Below are positions 35,990-44,690 of a stretch of 64,000 nt of DNA, one piece after another (position 1 is the first letter of the stretch; each line of letters opens with the position of its first letter). The notes under the pieces are model-generated. The model searched no databases and was not told where the DNA came from. It saw only the letters and a list, made by a program, of their open reading frames with translations. Made by a program: the position numbers and the translations under genes. The stretch is taken from the NCBI RefSeq assembly GCF_003287405.1, contig NZ_PRLD01000001.1, forward strand, positions 248,001 through 312,000, in the 5' to 3' direction. This DNA comes from Faecalibacterium prausnitzii. GTDB lineage: Bacteria; Bacillota; Clostridia; Oscillospirales; Ruminococcaceae.

Positions 35990-36787
35990 ATGCGCATCGT
36001 TGTGAAAGTGGGCACCTCCACATTGGCATACCCCACCGGGCGGCTGAACATCCGCCATGCAGAGGAACTGGTCAAGGTATTGAGCGATTTAAAGAACGAG
36101 GGACACGAGGTGATTCTGGTGTCCTCCGGCGCTATCGGCATGGGCGTGGGCAAGCTTTCGCTGCCTGCACGCCCCAAGGATACCACCACCAAGCAGGCCT
36201 GCGCCGCCGTGGGGCAGTGCGAGCTGATGTACACCTACGACCGGCTGTTCAGTGCCTACGATCACACGGTAGCGCAGATCTTGCTTACCGGCGTAGACGT
36301 GGAGCACACCGAGCGCCGGGTGAACATCCAGAACACTCTGACCCGCCTGCTGGAGCTGGGTGCACTGCCCATCATCAATGAGAACGACAGCGTTGCCACC
36401 GATGAGATCACCTCCATTGGCGACAACGACACGCTGGCCGCTATTGTGGCCTGCTGCTGCAAGGCCGACCTGCTTGTGCTGCTGAGCGACATCGACGGTC
36501 TGTACACCGCGAACCCCCACACCCACCCGGATGCGGCACTCATCCCGCTGGTGGAAGAGATCACCCCGGAGGTGATGGCACTGGCAGACGGTGCAGGTTC
36601 GGCACTGGGCACCGGCGGCATGGCTACCAAGCTGCGGGCTGCCCGCATGGTGACCGGCAGCGGCGCAGATATGGTCATTGCCAACGGCGCACACCCGGAG
36701 CTGCTGTATGATATCGCTGCGGGCAAGCCCATCGGCACCCGCTTTGCCGGGCACAAGCAGCCCGCACTGTCCACACAGGAGGTTTGA
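35990..36787 (+). CDS. proB: Glutamate 5-kinase, short form without PUA domain
   Basis: A 265-residue amino-acid kinase that makes gamma-glutamyl phosphate. Motifs include VVKVGTSTLAY, VSSGAIGMGVGKL, INENDSVATDEI and GTGGMATKLRAA. Many ProB proteins have about 370 residues with a C-terminal PUA domain that takes part in proline feedback; this copy ends at the kinase domain. The ATG is seven bases after the proC stop, and proA starts three bases after its own stop. Confidence 0.95.
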   Translation: MRIVVKVGTSTLAYPTGRLNIRHAEELVKVLSDLKNEGHEVILVSSGAIGMGVGKLSLPARPKDTTTKQACAAVGQCELMYTYDRLFSAYDHTVAQILLTGVDVEHTERRVNIQNTLTRLLELGALPIINENDSVATDEITSIGDNDTLAAIVACCCKADLLVLLSDIDGLYTANPHTHPDAALIPLVEEITPEVMALADGAGSALGTGGMATKLRAARMVTGSGADMVIANGAHPELLYDIAAGKPIGTRFAGHKQPALSTQEV

Positions 36788-36790
36788 GCT

Positions 36791-38053
36791 ATGACAACAC
36801 AGGAAATTCTGGAAGCCGCCCGCGGGGCAAAGGCTGCGCTGGCACTGGCTGATGGCGCTGCCCGCGCACAAGCACTGCGCAGTATGGCTGCGCAGCTGTG
36901 CAGCCCCGCAAGCATGACGGCCATCCTTGCCGCCAACGCCGCTGATATGGCCGCTGCAAAGGGGCATATCAGCGAGGTGATGCTGGATCGTCTTGCCCTG
37001 ACCGAGGAGCGCATCCGCGCCATGGCAAAGGGCATTGAAGAGGTTGCCGCCCTGCCCGATCCGGTGGGCCGGGTGCTGAAGCGGGTGGAGCGCCCCAACG
37101 GACTGGTGATCGAAAAGACCGCCGTGCCCATGGGTGTGATCGCCATCATCTACGAGAGCCGTCCCAACGTGACCAGCGATGCCGCCGCCCTTGCCATCAA
37201 GAGCGGCAACGCCTGCATCCTGCGCTGCGGCAAGGAGGCATGGCGCAGCGCCAACGCCATCGTGCAGGCACTGCGGCAGGGGCTGCGGGAGAACGGCCTG
37301 CCGGAAAACGCAGTCTGCCTGATCGAGGACACCACCCACGCTTCCGCCAACGCCCTGATGACTGCCGTGGGCTATGTGGATCTGCTGATCCCCCGGGGCG
37401 GTGCAGGGCTGATCCGCGCCTGCGTGGAGAATGCCAAGGTGCCCTGCATCCAGACCGGTACCGGCATCTGCCACATTTTTGTGGACGATACCGCCGATCA
37501 GGCAAAGGCACTGGACATTATTGAAAACGCCAAGGCCAGCCGCCCCAGCGTGTGCAACGCCGAGGAGGTGTGTTTGGTGCATTCTGCCATTGCGCAGGAG
37601 TTTCTGCCCAAGCTCGCACAGCGTCTTGGCCCCGACCGCGTTGCTGCGGGCAAGCAGCCGGTAGAGCTGCGGCTGGACGCACGCGCCGCCGCCATCATTC
37701 CCGGTACGCCCGCCGGTCCTGCGGACTTTGACACCGAGTTTCTGGACTATATCCTTGCCGTCAAGGTGGTGGACAGCGTAGGCGAAGCCATTGCTCACAT
37801 TGCACAGCACTCCACCGGTCACAGCGAGGCTATCCTGACCCAGACACAGGCAGACGCCGACCACTTTACCGCTGCGGTGGACAGCGCCGCCGTGTATGTG
37901 AACTGCTCCACCCGCTTTACCGACGGCGGAGAGTTTGGTCTGGGCTGCGAGATGGGCATCTCTACCCAGAAGCTGCACGCCCGGGGCCCCATGGGGCTGG
38001 AGGAGCTTTGCAGCTACAAATACGTCATCCACGGTGACGGGCAGATCCGGTGA
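36791..38053 (+). CDS. proA: Gamma-glutamyl phosphate reductase
   Basis: A 420-residue NADPH-dependent aldehyde-dehydrogenase-fold enzyme that yields glutamate-5-semialdehyde. Motifs: [37 protein letters not shown], the catalytic-cysteine segment [13 protein letters not shown] and [17 protein letters not shown]. It is the last gene of the proline operon. No strong terminator is visible directly after it. Confidence 0.97.
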   Translation: MTTQEILEAARGAKAALALADGAARAQALRSMAAQLCSPASMTAILAANAADMAAAKGHISEVMLDRLALTEERIRAMAKGIEEVAALPDPVGRVLKRVERPNGLVIEKTAVPMGVIAIIYESRPNVTSDAAALAIKSGNACILRCGKEAWRSANAIVQALRQGLRENGLPENAVCLIEDTTHASANALMTAVGYVDLLIPRGGAGLIRACVENAKVPCIQTGTGICHIFVDDTADQAKALDIIENAKASRPSVCNAEEVCLVHSAIAQEFLPKLAQRLGPDRVAAGKQPVELRLDARAAAIIPGTPAGPADFDTEFLDYILAVKVVDSVGEAIAHIAQHSTGHSEAILTQTQADADHFTAAVDSAAVYVNCSTRFTDGGEFGLGCEMGISTQKLHARGPMGLEELCSYKYVIHGDGQIR

Positions 38054-38492
38054 GTTTCCTCGCCCCGGCTTCTTCATAATTTTTTTACAATTCTGTCCGG
38101 CCTGCGGGCGCGGCAGAGCAAGTTTTTGATAGTTGAAAAAAATTTCCTGTACAGGCCGATGCAAGCTGCTTTGGTCTGTATTTTTGTTTTATCGGGATGG
38201 ACTGTGTTTCAAAACAAGCACATAAAGTGAAAAATATTTCACTTTTCCCAGAAAACGGATGTCCTTGGATAGTGGTATGTATCCAAGATTTTGCCGTTTC
38301 TCACAATGTTAAAGTATTACTTTTATGTTTTTATAGGTTAAAAAAGCAAAGTTTTCTCTTGACAGAGCGTTTTTGATGCGGTAAAACTATATTGTAAGAC
38401 TTGATATCGATTTCACTTCCGTTTCACAGGATTTCAAAATTCGTACATCACAACTGGTACTATGTAAAAATAAGTAAAGGAGAGAGCATCCT
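38054..38492. other. 439-bp AT-rich intergenic region before mgsA
   Basis: No gene is seen. It holds two clean inverted repeats: AAAGTGAAA/TTTCACTTT (38224-38232 and 38237-38245) and CTTGGATA/TATCCAAG (38264-38271 and 38280-38287). A promoter candidate follows at 38359-38387. Confidence 0.6.
38359..38387 (+). promoter_or_regulatory. Promoter candidate for mgsA
   Basis: TTGACA (38359-38364) and TAAAAC (38382-38387) are 17 bp apart, leaving a leader of about 100 nt. The -10 is a poor match. Confidence 0.4.
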
Positions 38493-38933
38493 ATGACGAT
38501 CGCAATTCTTGCCCACGATTCCCGCAAAGAACTGGCTCTGCAATTCTGTACCGCTTACAGTGCCATCCTTTCCCGCAATAATGTTATCGCCACCGGTACC
38601 ACCGGCCGGATGCTTGCGCAGACCACCGGCCTGCCGGTGCACTGCTACCTTTCCGGCAAACTGGGCGGTGTGCAGCAGATCACCTCCCGCGTTGCCTGCG
38701 ATGAGGTGGATCTGGTGCTGTTCTTCCGCGACCCGCTGAAGGCCGATGCCGCCAGCCTGACCGAGCAGAATCTGCTGCGTTTGTGCGATATGCACAGCGT
38801 CCCTATTGCCACCAACATTGCTACCGCAGAGGTTCTGCTGCGTGGTCTGGATCAGGGAGATCTGGACTACCGCGAGGGAATGCACCCGGCCTTGATCGAG
38901 CCGCTCCCCGCCGTGCAGGCCCGTGCCGTGTAA
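38493..38933 (+). CDS. mgsA: Methylglyoxal synthase
   Basis: A 146-residue enzyme that converts dihydroxyacetone phosphate to methylglyoxal and phosphate, a bypass used when sugar phosphates accumulate. It has the AHDSRKELALQFC start, the phosphate-binding GTTGRML, SGKLGGVQQI and the catalytic FFRDPL aspartate. AAAGGAGAGAG precedes the ATG. It is a single-gene unit ended by a strong terminator, with a long leader containing two inverted repeats. Confidence 0.94.
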   Translation: MTIAILAHDSRKELALQFCTAYSAILSRNNVIATGTTGRMLAQTTGLPVHCYLSGKLGGVQQITSRVACDEVDLVLFFRDPLKADAASLTEQNLLRLCDMHSVPIATNIATAEVLLRGLDQGDLDYREGMHPALIEPLPAVQARAV

Positions 38934-38967
38934 GCGTTTATTTGTGTGTTACTTTGTGTATAGAGGG

Positions 38968-39010
38968 AAAAAAGGAGCTATCGCAGCGTGTTGTGCGATA
39001 GCTCCTTTTT
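38968..39010. terminator. Bidirectional terminator between mgsA and the PLP enzyme
   Basis: GGAGCTATCGCA (38974-38985) and TGCGATAGCTCC (38994-39005) form a perfect 12-bp stem, flanked by AAAAAA and TTTTT. It serves both convergent genes. Confidence 0.9.
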
Positions 39011-39041
39011 GTTTGCGTGTTATTTGCCCGCCGGGCAAGCA

Positions 39042-40310
39042 TTACTCCTTAAAATATGCTTTCTGGACAGCCAGCAGCACACCGGCGCGGCTGGCGGCAA
39101 AGTTCAAGCCGCCCTGCAGATAGCAGGTATAGGGGGCACGCAGGGGGCCATCGCAGGAAAGCTCAATGGTGCTGCCCTGCGTAAAGCTGCCGCTGGCCAT
39201 GACCACCTCGTCGGTATAGCCCGGCTCCGGGCTGGGTTCCGGGGCGGCGTAGCTGTCCACGGGGCTGGCGGCCTGAATGCCCTGACAGAAGCCGATGAGC
39301 GCTTCTGCCGTACCGGCATCAAAGCAGGTGACGATATCGTTGTGATCCTCACAGTAGCGCGGGATGGGCTTTTTGCCCAGCAGCTCCAGCATACACTGGG
39401 CGTAGATGGCGGTCTTGATGGCCTCGCACACCACGCCGGGGGCGTAGTAGAAGCCCAGATACATATCCCGGGGGGTCTCCAGCGTGCAGCCCAGCTCCTT
39501 GCCAAGGCCGGGGGCATTCAGGCGGTAAGCACACAGTTCCACCAGATCCCTGCGTCCTACGATGTAGCCGCCGGTGGGTGCAATGCCGCCGCCGGGGTTT
39601 TTGATCAGGCTGCCTACTGCAATATCCGCGCCCACCTGACAGGGCTCCTGCGTTTGGGTGAACTCACCGTAGCAGTTGTCCACAAAGATGATGATCTCCG
39701 GGTTTGCGGCGCGGGCGGTATCGGCGATCTTGCGGATTGTAGACAGATCAAAGGCGTTGCGCTGTAAATAACCGCGGCTGCGCTGGATGTGGCACACCTT
39801 TGCGCCGGGGGCTTTCTGGGCGATCAGATCGTAGTCCGGGGTGAAGTCGGGCTTGAGGGGAGCTTCGTCGTAGTTTACGCCGTAGTCCATCAGGGTGCCG
39901 GTGCCCTTGCCCTTGCCGTCCAGACCGATGACGCCCTCCAGCGTATCGTAGGGGCGGCCGGTGGCGGCCAGCAGGGTGTCCCCTGCCCGCAGCAGACCGA
40001 ACAGTGCCACCGCCAGCGTGTGGGTGCCGCTCTGGAACTGGCTGCGCACCAGCGCGTCCTCTGCGCCCATGACCTGTGCAAAGATCTGCTCCAGCTTGGC
40101 GCGGCCGGTATCCCACAGACCGTAACCGGTGGTGCCCAGCATATCGGTGGAGGACATCTGGGTATCGGCAAAAGCCTTGAGCATCTTCAGCTGGTTGAAA
40201 TCCCGGATTTCCTCCATCTGGCGGAAGTAGGGCTGGCACAGCTCCATAGCCTTTTCGTCCAGCGCCAGCACCTCGGGCTTATAATCAAAAAAGTGGTTCA
40301 GAATCGACAT
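39042..40310 (-). CDS. PLP enzyme of methionine gamma-lyase / aluminium-resistance family
   Basis: A 422-residue fold-type I PLP protein. Motifs: RSQFQSGTHTLAVALFGLLR, AATGRPYDTLEGVIG, and the probable Schiff-base lysine in GSLIKNPGGGIAPTGGY. The family is annotated both as methionine gamma-lyase-like and as aluminium-resistance protein; the true substrate is uncertain. The ATG at 40310 was chosen because it matches the family N-terminus (SILNHFFDYKPEVLALD); the ribosome site AGGAAGG is rather far away. Neighbours (GNAT and murD) give no metabolic clue. Confidence 0.8.
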   Translation of the reverse strand: MSILNHFFDYKPEVLALDEKAMELCQPYFRQMEEIRDFNQLKMLKAFADTQMSSTDMLGTTGYGLWDTGRAKLEQIFAQVMGAEDALVRSQFQSGTHTLAVALFGLLRAGDTLLAATGRPYDTLEGVIGLDGKGKGTGTLMDYGVNYDEAPLKPDFTPDYDLIAQKAPGAKVCHIQRSRGYLQRNAFDLSTIRKIADTARAANPEIIIFVDNCYGEFTQTQEPCQVGADIAVGSLIKNPGGGIAPTGGYIVGRRDLVELCAYRLNAPGLGKELGCTLETPRDMYLGFYYAPGVVCEAIKTAIYAQCMLELLGKKPIPRYCEDHNDIVTCFDAGTAEALIGFCQGIQAASPVDSYAAPEPSPEPGYTDEVVMASGSFTQGSTIELSCDGPLRAPYTCYLQGGLNFAASRAGVLLAVQKAYFKE

Positions 40311-40370
40311 TATAACGTGATAGTTCCTTCCTGTTATTTTGGGTTCTTGCATTTTGCGTAAAAAGCTTTA

Positions 40371-41132
40371 TCATTTCTCGGACACATAGCGGGCGTACTC
40401 GGCCTGCTTTGCAAAGCCGAGACGGCTATAAAACCGCACCCGCTCCGGCGCGCAGAGGAATACCGGACGCAGACCCTCGGCGGCAAAGCTGTTTGCCATT
40501 TCCACAATGAGCCGCCCGCCGATGCCCTTGCCCCGCAGCGGCTCTGCGGTCTGCCCACAGGCCATGTAGGCTTGCCCGTTGCACAGGGCATAAGCACCTA
40601 CGGTGCAGACGACTGTACTTCCCTGCTCCAGCGTCCATGCCACTGCCCTGCCCCGGCTGCGCTTTGTGCATAGCTCTGAGTAAAAATCCGCCTGCCGGGC
40701 GGAGTCTGCGGGGTAAAGCGCCTGTGCCACCCGGGCGGCGGGCGCTTCCCGGCAGAGGGTCAGCTGCGCCCACAAAGCTTCGTCCACGGCAGGCAGGGGC
40801 AGCAGCCCGCCCTGCGGCAAGCCGAACACCGTCAACGTTTCTGCCTTGTGCCAGCCGTCCGGCGGCGGGCAGACGGCTTCGTCCAGAATGGCGCCCTCGC
40901 ACCCGCAGAAGGATAAAAAGCTTGCCAGCTCTGCGGGGTTTGCGTGCCCGGCCAGCCATGCCGTGCTGCCGGAAAGTTCCAGTGCCAGCGTAGGGCCGGC
41001 ATAGAACCGCCACGGCTGGCTATTGCGAAAGAGCGCGCAGTCCAGCGGCAGCAGAGCGTCCAGCACCGGCAGACCCCGGCAGGCATTTGCGAACCGGGTG
41101 CGGCGCTTTGCATCCTTTACCTGTGCGATCAC
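40371..41132 (-). CDS. GNAT family N-acetyltransferase
   Basis: A 253-residue protein. The C-terminal GNAT fold shows the acetyl-CoA motif AEPLRGKGIGGRLIVEM and ERVRFYSRLGFAKQAEYA. The first 130 residues are a divergent second domain, as in two-domain GNATs. The start is a GTG that overlaps the murD stop (GTGA), so translation is coupled to murD. Substrate is unknown. Confidence 0.75.
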   Translation of the reverse strand: MIAQVKDAKRRTRFANACRGLPVLDALLPLDCALFRNSQPWRFYAGPTLALELSGSTAWLAGHANPAELASFLSFCGCEGAILDEAVCPPPDGWHKAETLTVFGLPQGGLLPLPAVDEALWAQLTLCREAPAARVAQALYPADSARQADFYSELCTKRSRGRAVAWTLEQGSTVVCTVGAYALCNGQAYMACGQTAEPLRGKGIGGRLIVEMANSFAAEGLRPVFLCAPERVRFYSRLGFAKQAEYARYVSEK

Positions 41133-42529
41133 TTGAGCGCGTTGACGATCTTTTTGAACTCGCGGCCGCGCACCTCAAAGTTGGGGTACAGGTCAAAGGA
41201 GGCGCTTGCCGGGGACAGGATGATGATATCTCCGGGCTTTGCGGCGGCGCGCGCCAACTCTACGGCGTGCTGCATATCATCTGCGTGCTGAATGGGCAGC
41301 GCAGTCTCGTCAAAGCCGGGGCACTCCCGCACAGCCTTTTCGATGCGGGGGCCGGTAGCGCCCATCAGCACCAGATTTTTGACGTGGGCAATGATCTCCG
41401 GTGCCAGCGGCTCGTAGGGGATGTGCTTATCGTAGCCGCCTGCGATGAGGATAACCTTCTGGTCAAAGCTGCGCAGACCGGCAATGGTGCGGGTGGGGCT
41501 GGTGCCGATGGAATCGTTATAGTACAGCACGCCGTCCAGAGTACGCACCGGCTCGATGCGGTGCTCCACGCCGGTGAAGGTGCTGCCCACCTGACGAATG
41601 GCTTCTACGGGCACCTCGCCCCACACGGCAGCGGCAGCAGCCAGCAGGTTTTCGATGTTGTGCAGGCCACGCAGCTTGACATCCTTCTGGGCAAGGAAGG
41701 GAGTCACGACGCCATCCTCGGCCATGCAGAGCATCCCATCCTTGCGCAGGAAGGCACCGTTGTCAGTATCATGCAGGCGGGTAAACCACACCTGCTTGCC
41801 CTTGCAGTCTGCCTGCATGGAGCGGCTGATCTCGTTCTCATACCCCAGCACGGCGCGGCAGGGCTGCTTCTGGTACAGCAGGATATTGCGCTTGGCATCA
41901 ATGTATTCCTGCATATCCTTGTGGTGATCCAGATGGTTCGGGGTCACATTGGTGACCACGGCAATGTTGGGGCTTGCGTGCATACTGATCAGCTGGAAGC
42001 TGGAAAGCTCCACCACAGCCACGTCCTCCGGGGACACCTCCGGCAGCATGGGCAGCAGGGCTGCGCCGATGTTGCCGCCCAGATGCACCTTGCGGCCTGC
42101 GGCCTCGTAGAACTTGGAGATGAGGGTGGTGGTGGTGGTTTTGCCGTCCGAGCCGGTCACTGCCACGATCTCGCAGGGGCAGAAGTCGAAGAACAGTTCC
42201 ACCTCACTGGTAACCATGGTGCCGGCAGCCATGGCATCCTGCAGGGGCTTTTCAAAATAGCCCACAAAGCCCGGGGTGCGCATGATGATGTCCTGTCCCT
42301 TGAAGCCGTCCAGATAGTTTTCGCCAAGGCTCAGGTCGATGCCCAGTTCCCGGATGGTGGCAGCGTAATCGCCAAAGTCCTCCACGCTCTTTTTCTGGTC
42401 GCACAGGGTCACATGAGCGCCCAGTTCCACAAACTCCTTGATGAGGGTCTTATGGCTGACGCCTGCGCCGATAAAGGCGACCTTTTTGCCCTGAATAAGC
42501 TGGGCAAGCTTCTGCTGATCTTTCTGCAT
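41129..42529 (-). CDS. murD: UDP-N-acetylmuramoyl-L-alanine:D-glutamate ligase
   Basis: A 466-residue Mur ligase that adds D-glutamate to the peptidoglycan precursor in the cytoplasm. The ATP motif is VTGSDGKTTTTTLI, followed by VVELSSFQL and TNVTPNHLDHHKDMQEY, and the C-terminal domain has VLYYNDSIGTSPTRTIAGL. It stands apart from a mur/dcw cluster in this window. It overlaps the GNAT gene and is divergent from the OppA-like gene. Confidence 0.95.
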   Translation of the reverse strand: MQKDQQKLAQLIQGKKVAFIGAGVSHKTLIKEFVELGAHVTLCDQKKSVEDFGDYAATIRELGIDLSLGENYLDGFKGQDIIMRTPGFVGYFEKPLQDAMAAGTMVTSEVELFFDFCPCEIVAVTGSDGKTTTTTLISKFYEAAGRKVHLGGNIGAALLPMLPEVSPEDVAVVELSSFQLISMHASPNIAVVTNVTPNHLDHHKDMQEYIDAKRNILLYQKQPCRAVLGYENEISRSMQADCKGKQVWFTRLHDTDNGAFLRKDGMLCMAEDGVVTPFLAQKDVKLRGLHNIENLLAAAAAVWGEVPVEAIRQVGSTFTGVEHRIEPVRTLDGVLYYNDSIGTSPTRTIAGLRSFDQKVILIAGGYDKHIPYEPLAPEIIAHVKNLVLMGATGPRIEKAVRECPGFDETALPIQHADDMQHAVELARAAAKPGDIIILSPASASFDLYPNFEVRGREFKKIVNALK

Positions 42530-42688
42530 AAAAACAGTTCCTCCTCTATAGGATCATGGTATAACACCGCGCCGCACGGGCAGCGCGGGGATCACTTTGC
42601 TGTACCATTATAGTCCATTTGCGCGCAATTGGCAACGGAAAACCGCACAGTCTGCTTCAAAAAGCCCGGTAAATTCACAAAAAGGCAA

Positions 42689-42717
42689 TTGTTTTTTCTG
42701 CTGCTTTCTGCTACACT
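42689..42717 (+). promoter_or_regulatory. Promoter of the OppA-like gene
   Basis: TTGTTT (42689-42694) and TACACT (42712-42717) are 17 bp apart, about 40 bp before the chosen start. Confidence 0.5.
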
Positions 42718-42755
42718 TGTCGTTGCAGAGCGTTTTTTGCCGTTTCTGCGCGAAG

Positions 42756-44351
42756 ATGAACGGAATGAGGTTGTTCTTTTTGAAACGATGGTTGCGTTTT
42801 ACCGCAGCGGTGCTGGCTGCTGCGTTTCTTTTTGCCCTGACCGGCTGCGGCAGCTCCACAAACTCTGCCAGCTTTACATGGTTCGTGGACAGCATCCCCG
42901 CAAATCTGGACCCGCAGGTGGCTTCCGGTGCGTCGGACGTGATCGCCTGTGAGAATCTGTACGGCACGCTGGTGCGCAAAGACCCGGACGGCGAGCTTGT
43001 GCCGGGGCTCTGCGAAGAGTGGACGGTGTCCCCGGACGGGCTGACCTACACCTTTACCCTGAAGGACGGCCTGCGCTATGCAGCCGCCAAGGGTGCAGCT
43101 ACAGAGTACGATATTACCGCCGAGGATTTTGTGTTTGCGTTCCGGCGCATTTTCCGCGCCGATACCGCCTCGCCCTATGCGGTGGAGTTTTCGGCTATTC
43201 AGAACAGCGCCGCCGTGCTGGCGGGGCTGGCGGACGAAAGCAGTCTGGGCGTTTCAGCCAATGGGGCACTGTCGTTGGTGTTCCGGCTGAGCGAGCGGGA
43301 CGATAACTTTTTAGCAAAGCTGGCCATGCCCGGTGCAGCCCCCTGTGACGAGGCCTTTTTTGAGAGCACCCGGGGCACCTATGGGCTGACCGACAAGACT
43401 ACGCTTTCCAGCGGGAGCTTTTATCTGTATAACTGGACGGCAAACGGCCTGTTTTTGCGCCGCACTGTGGAAAGCCCGCTGGTCGGCAGTCTGCGTCTGG
43501 TGCAGGACACCAGCGGCAGCGGCAAGAGCGCGGCCCAGCTTATTGCCGACGGCAAATGCTCTGCCGCGCTGGACGAGAGCGGCGAAGCCACCAGCTTACA
43601 GACGGTGAGCTATTCCGACACCACATGGGCGCTGCTGTTCAACGCGGCGGAGGGGTCGGTGTTCCAGAACCAGCAGCTGCGGCAGGCGCTGGCCGGTATT
43701 GCCCGGGAAAACGCCGATGTGCCCTCCAGCGGCCTATACACAGCCGCAAAGGGGCTTGTGCCGGATGGGCTGACCGTGGATGGGCTGGACTACCGCGAAA
43801 CTGCCGGCGATCCCCTGCCCGCTATCCCGGAGCCGAAGGCCCTGTATCTGGCTGCCCGGCAGGGCATGGCTACCTCGGATTTTTCCGGCGTGACCCTGCT
43901 GCTGCCCAAGAACGCCGGACTGAGCGAGCTGGCCGACCAGATCAACAGCGCATGGCAGAAGGAGTGCTCCCTGTTCTTCTCGGTGGAAGAGGTAGAGCAG
44001 GACGAGTTTGACGCCCGCATTGCCGCCGGGAAATACACCATTGCCCTTGCGCCCATCCGTGCCGAGGGCGGCAGCGTGTACCAGATGCTGCAGCAGTTCA
44101 CCACCGCAGGCGGCAGTCTGACCGGCTATGCTGATACCGTTTATGCCGACCGGCTGGCACTGAGCGCCCAGCAGACCGGCAAAGCCCGCTGTGCCCTGCT
44201 GGCGCAGTGTGAGCAGCAGCTGCTGGAAAGCTGCACCGTAGTGCCCCTGATGGCACAGCAGAAGCGTCTGTTGCTGGCGAACGGCGTGCGCGACTTGGTA
44301 TTCGACCCGTTTTTCCCGGTGCTGGATCTGACATGGGCCAAAATGAGCTGA
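42756..44351 (+). CDS. OppA-like extracellular solute-binding lipoprotein
   Basis: A 531-residue family 5 solute-binding protein. The signal AAFLFALTGCG ends in a lipobox cysteine, and the mature part reads FVDSIPANLDPQVASGASD and GLCEEWTVSPDGLTYTFTLK, the usual start of peptide-binding proteins. It would capture oligopeptides at the cell surface. The start is uncertain between ATG 42756 and ATG 42765; neither has a strong site. No permease or ATPase genes are near, so it must work with a transporter encoded elsewhere or act alone. Confidence 0.87.
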   Translation: MNGMRLFFLKRWLRFTAAVLAAAFLFALTGCGSSTNSASFTWFVDSIPANLDPQVASGASDVIACENLYGTLVRKDPDGELVPGLCEEWTVSPDGLTYTFTLKDGLRYAAAKGAATEYDITAEDFVFAFRRIFRADTASPYAVEFSAIQNSAAVLAGLADESSLGVSANGALSLVFRLSERDDNFLAKLAMPGAAPCDEAFFESTRGTYGLTDKTTLSSGSFYLYNWTANGLFLRRTVESPLVGSLRLVQDTSGSGKSAAQLIADGKCSAALDESGEATSLQTVSYSDTTWALLFNAAEGSVFQNQQLRQALAGIARENADVPSSGLYTAAKGLVPDGLTVDGLDYRETAGDPLPAIPEPKALYLAARQGMATSDFSGVTLLLPKNAGLSELADQINSAWQKECSLFFSVEEVEQDEFDARIAAGKYTIALAPIRAEGGSVYQMLQQFTTAGGSLTGYADTVYADRLALSAQQTGKARCALLAQCEQQLLESCTVVPLMAQQKRLLLANGVRDLVFDPFFPVLDLTWAKMS

Positions 44352-44376
44352 CCGCAAATTTCGTGCGGAAAAGCCT

Positions 44377-44405
44377 TGACATTCCTGCCCTGCTTTGTTA
44401 CAATA
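44377..44405 (+). promoter_or_regulatory. Promoter of tRNA-Gly
   Basis: TTGACA at 44377-44382 is followed at about 17 bp by a TACAAT-like -10, about a dozen bases before the tRNA. The -10 coordinate is good to one base. Confidence 0.65.
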
Positions 44406-44416
44406 GTGGAGCACTT

Positions 44417-44492
44417 GCAGGGTTAGCTCATCCGGTAGAGCGACTGCTTCCCAAGCAGTAGGCGGCGGGTTCGAGTCCCGTATCCTGCTCCA
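44417..44492 (+). tRNA. tRNA-Gly (anticodon CCC)
   Basis: A 76-nt cloverleaf. The acceptor stem GCAGGGT pairs with ATCCTGC (one G-U), the anticodon stem ACTGC/GCAGT encloses TTCCCAA with anticodon CCC, and the T arm is GCGGG-TTCGAGT-CCCGT. The CCA end is encoded at 44490-44492. It reads GGG codons. Confidence 0.95.
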
Positions 44493-44498
44493 GAATAT

Positions 44499-44541
44499 AG
44501 CGGTGAAACGTTCAGAATTTGTTCGTTTCACCGCTTTTTTG
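44499..44541 (+). terminator. Terminator of tRNA-Gly
   Basis: Perfect 12-bp stem AGCGGTGAAACG (44499-44510) with CGTTTCACCGCT (44524-44535), followed by a run of seven T. Confidence 0.9.
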
Positions 44542-44627
44542 TTTGTTGACATTTCAAAAAACGACGTAAAAATTCGTGTTTTTCGCTCATAATCTAGCAG
44601 ATAATCAAACAAACAAAGGAACAAAAA

Positions 44628-44665
44628 ACACTCCCGGGCTTTTTGTAGGAAGACCCGGGAGTGTT
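44628..44665 (-). terminator. Terminator of the flavodiiron gene
   Basis: Perfect 12-bp stem AACACTCCCGGG (44628-44639) with CCCGGGAGTGTT (44654-44665). On the minus strand it is followed by six T. Confidence 0.85.
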
Positions 44666-44690
44666 TGCGTTCAACTGATTTTATATCGTG

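Noticed and set aside
36089-38164. 691-codon open frame antisense to proB and proA
   Set aside because: Same type of codon-bias shadow; proB and proA motifs are on the other strand.
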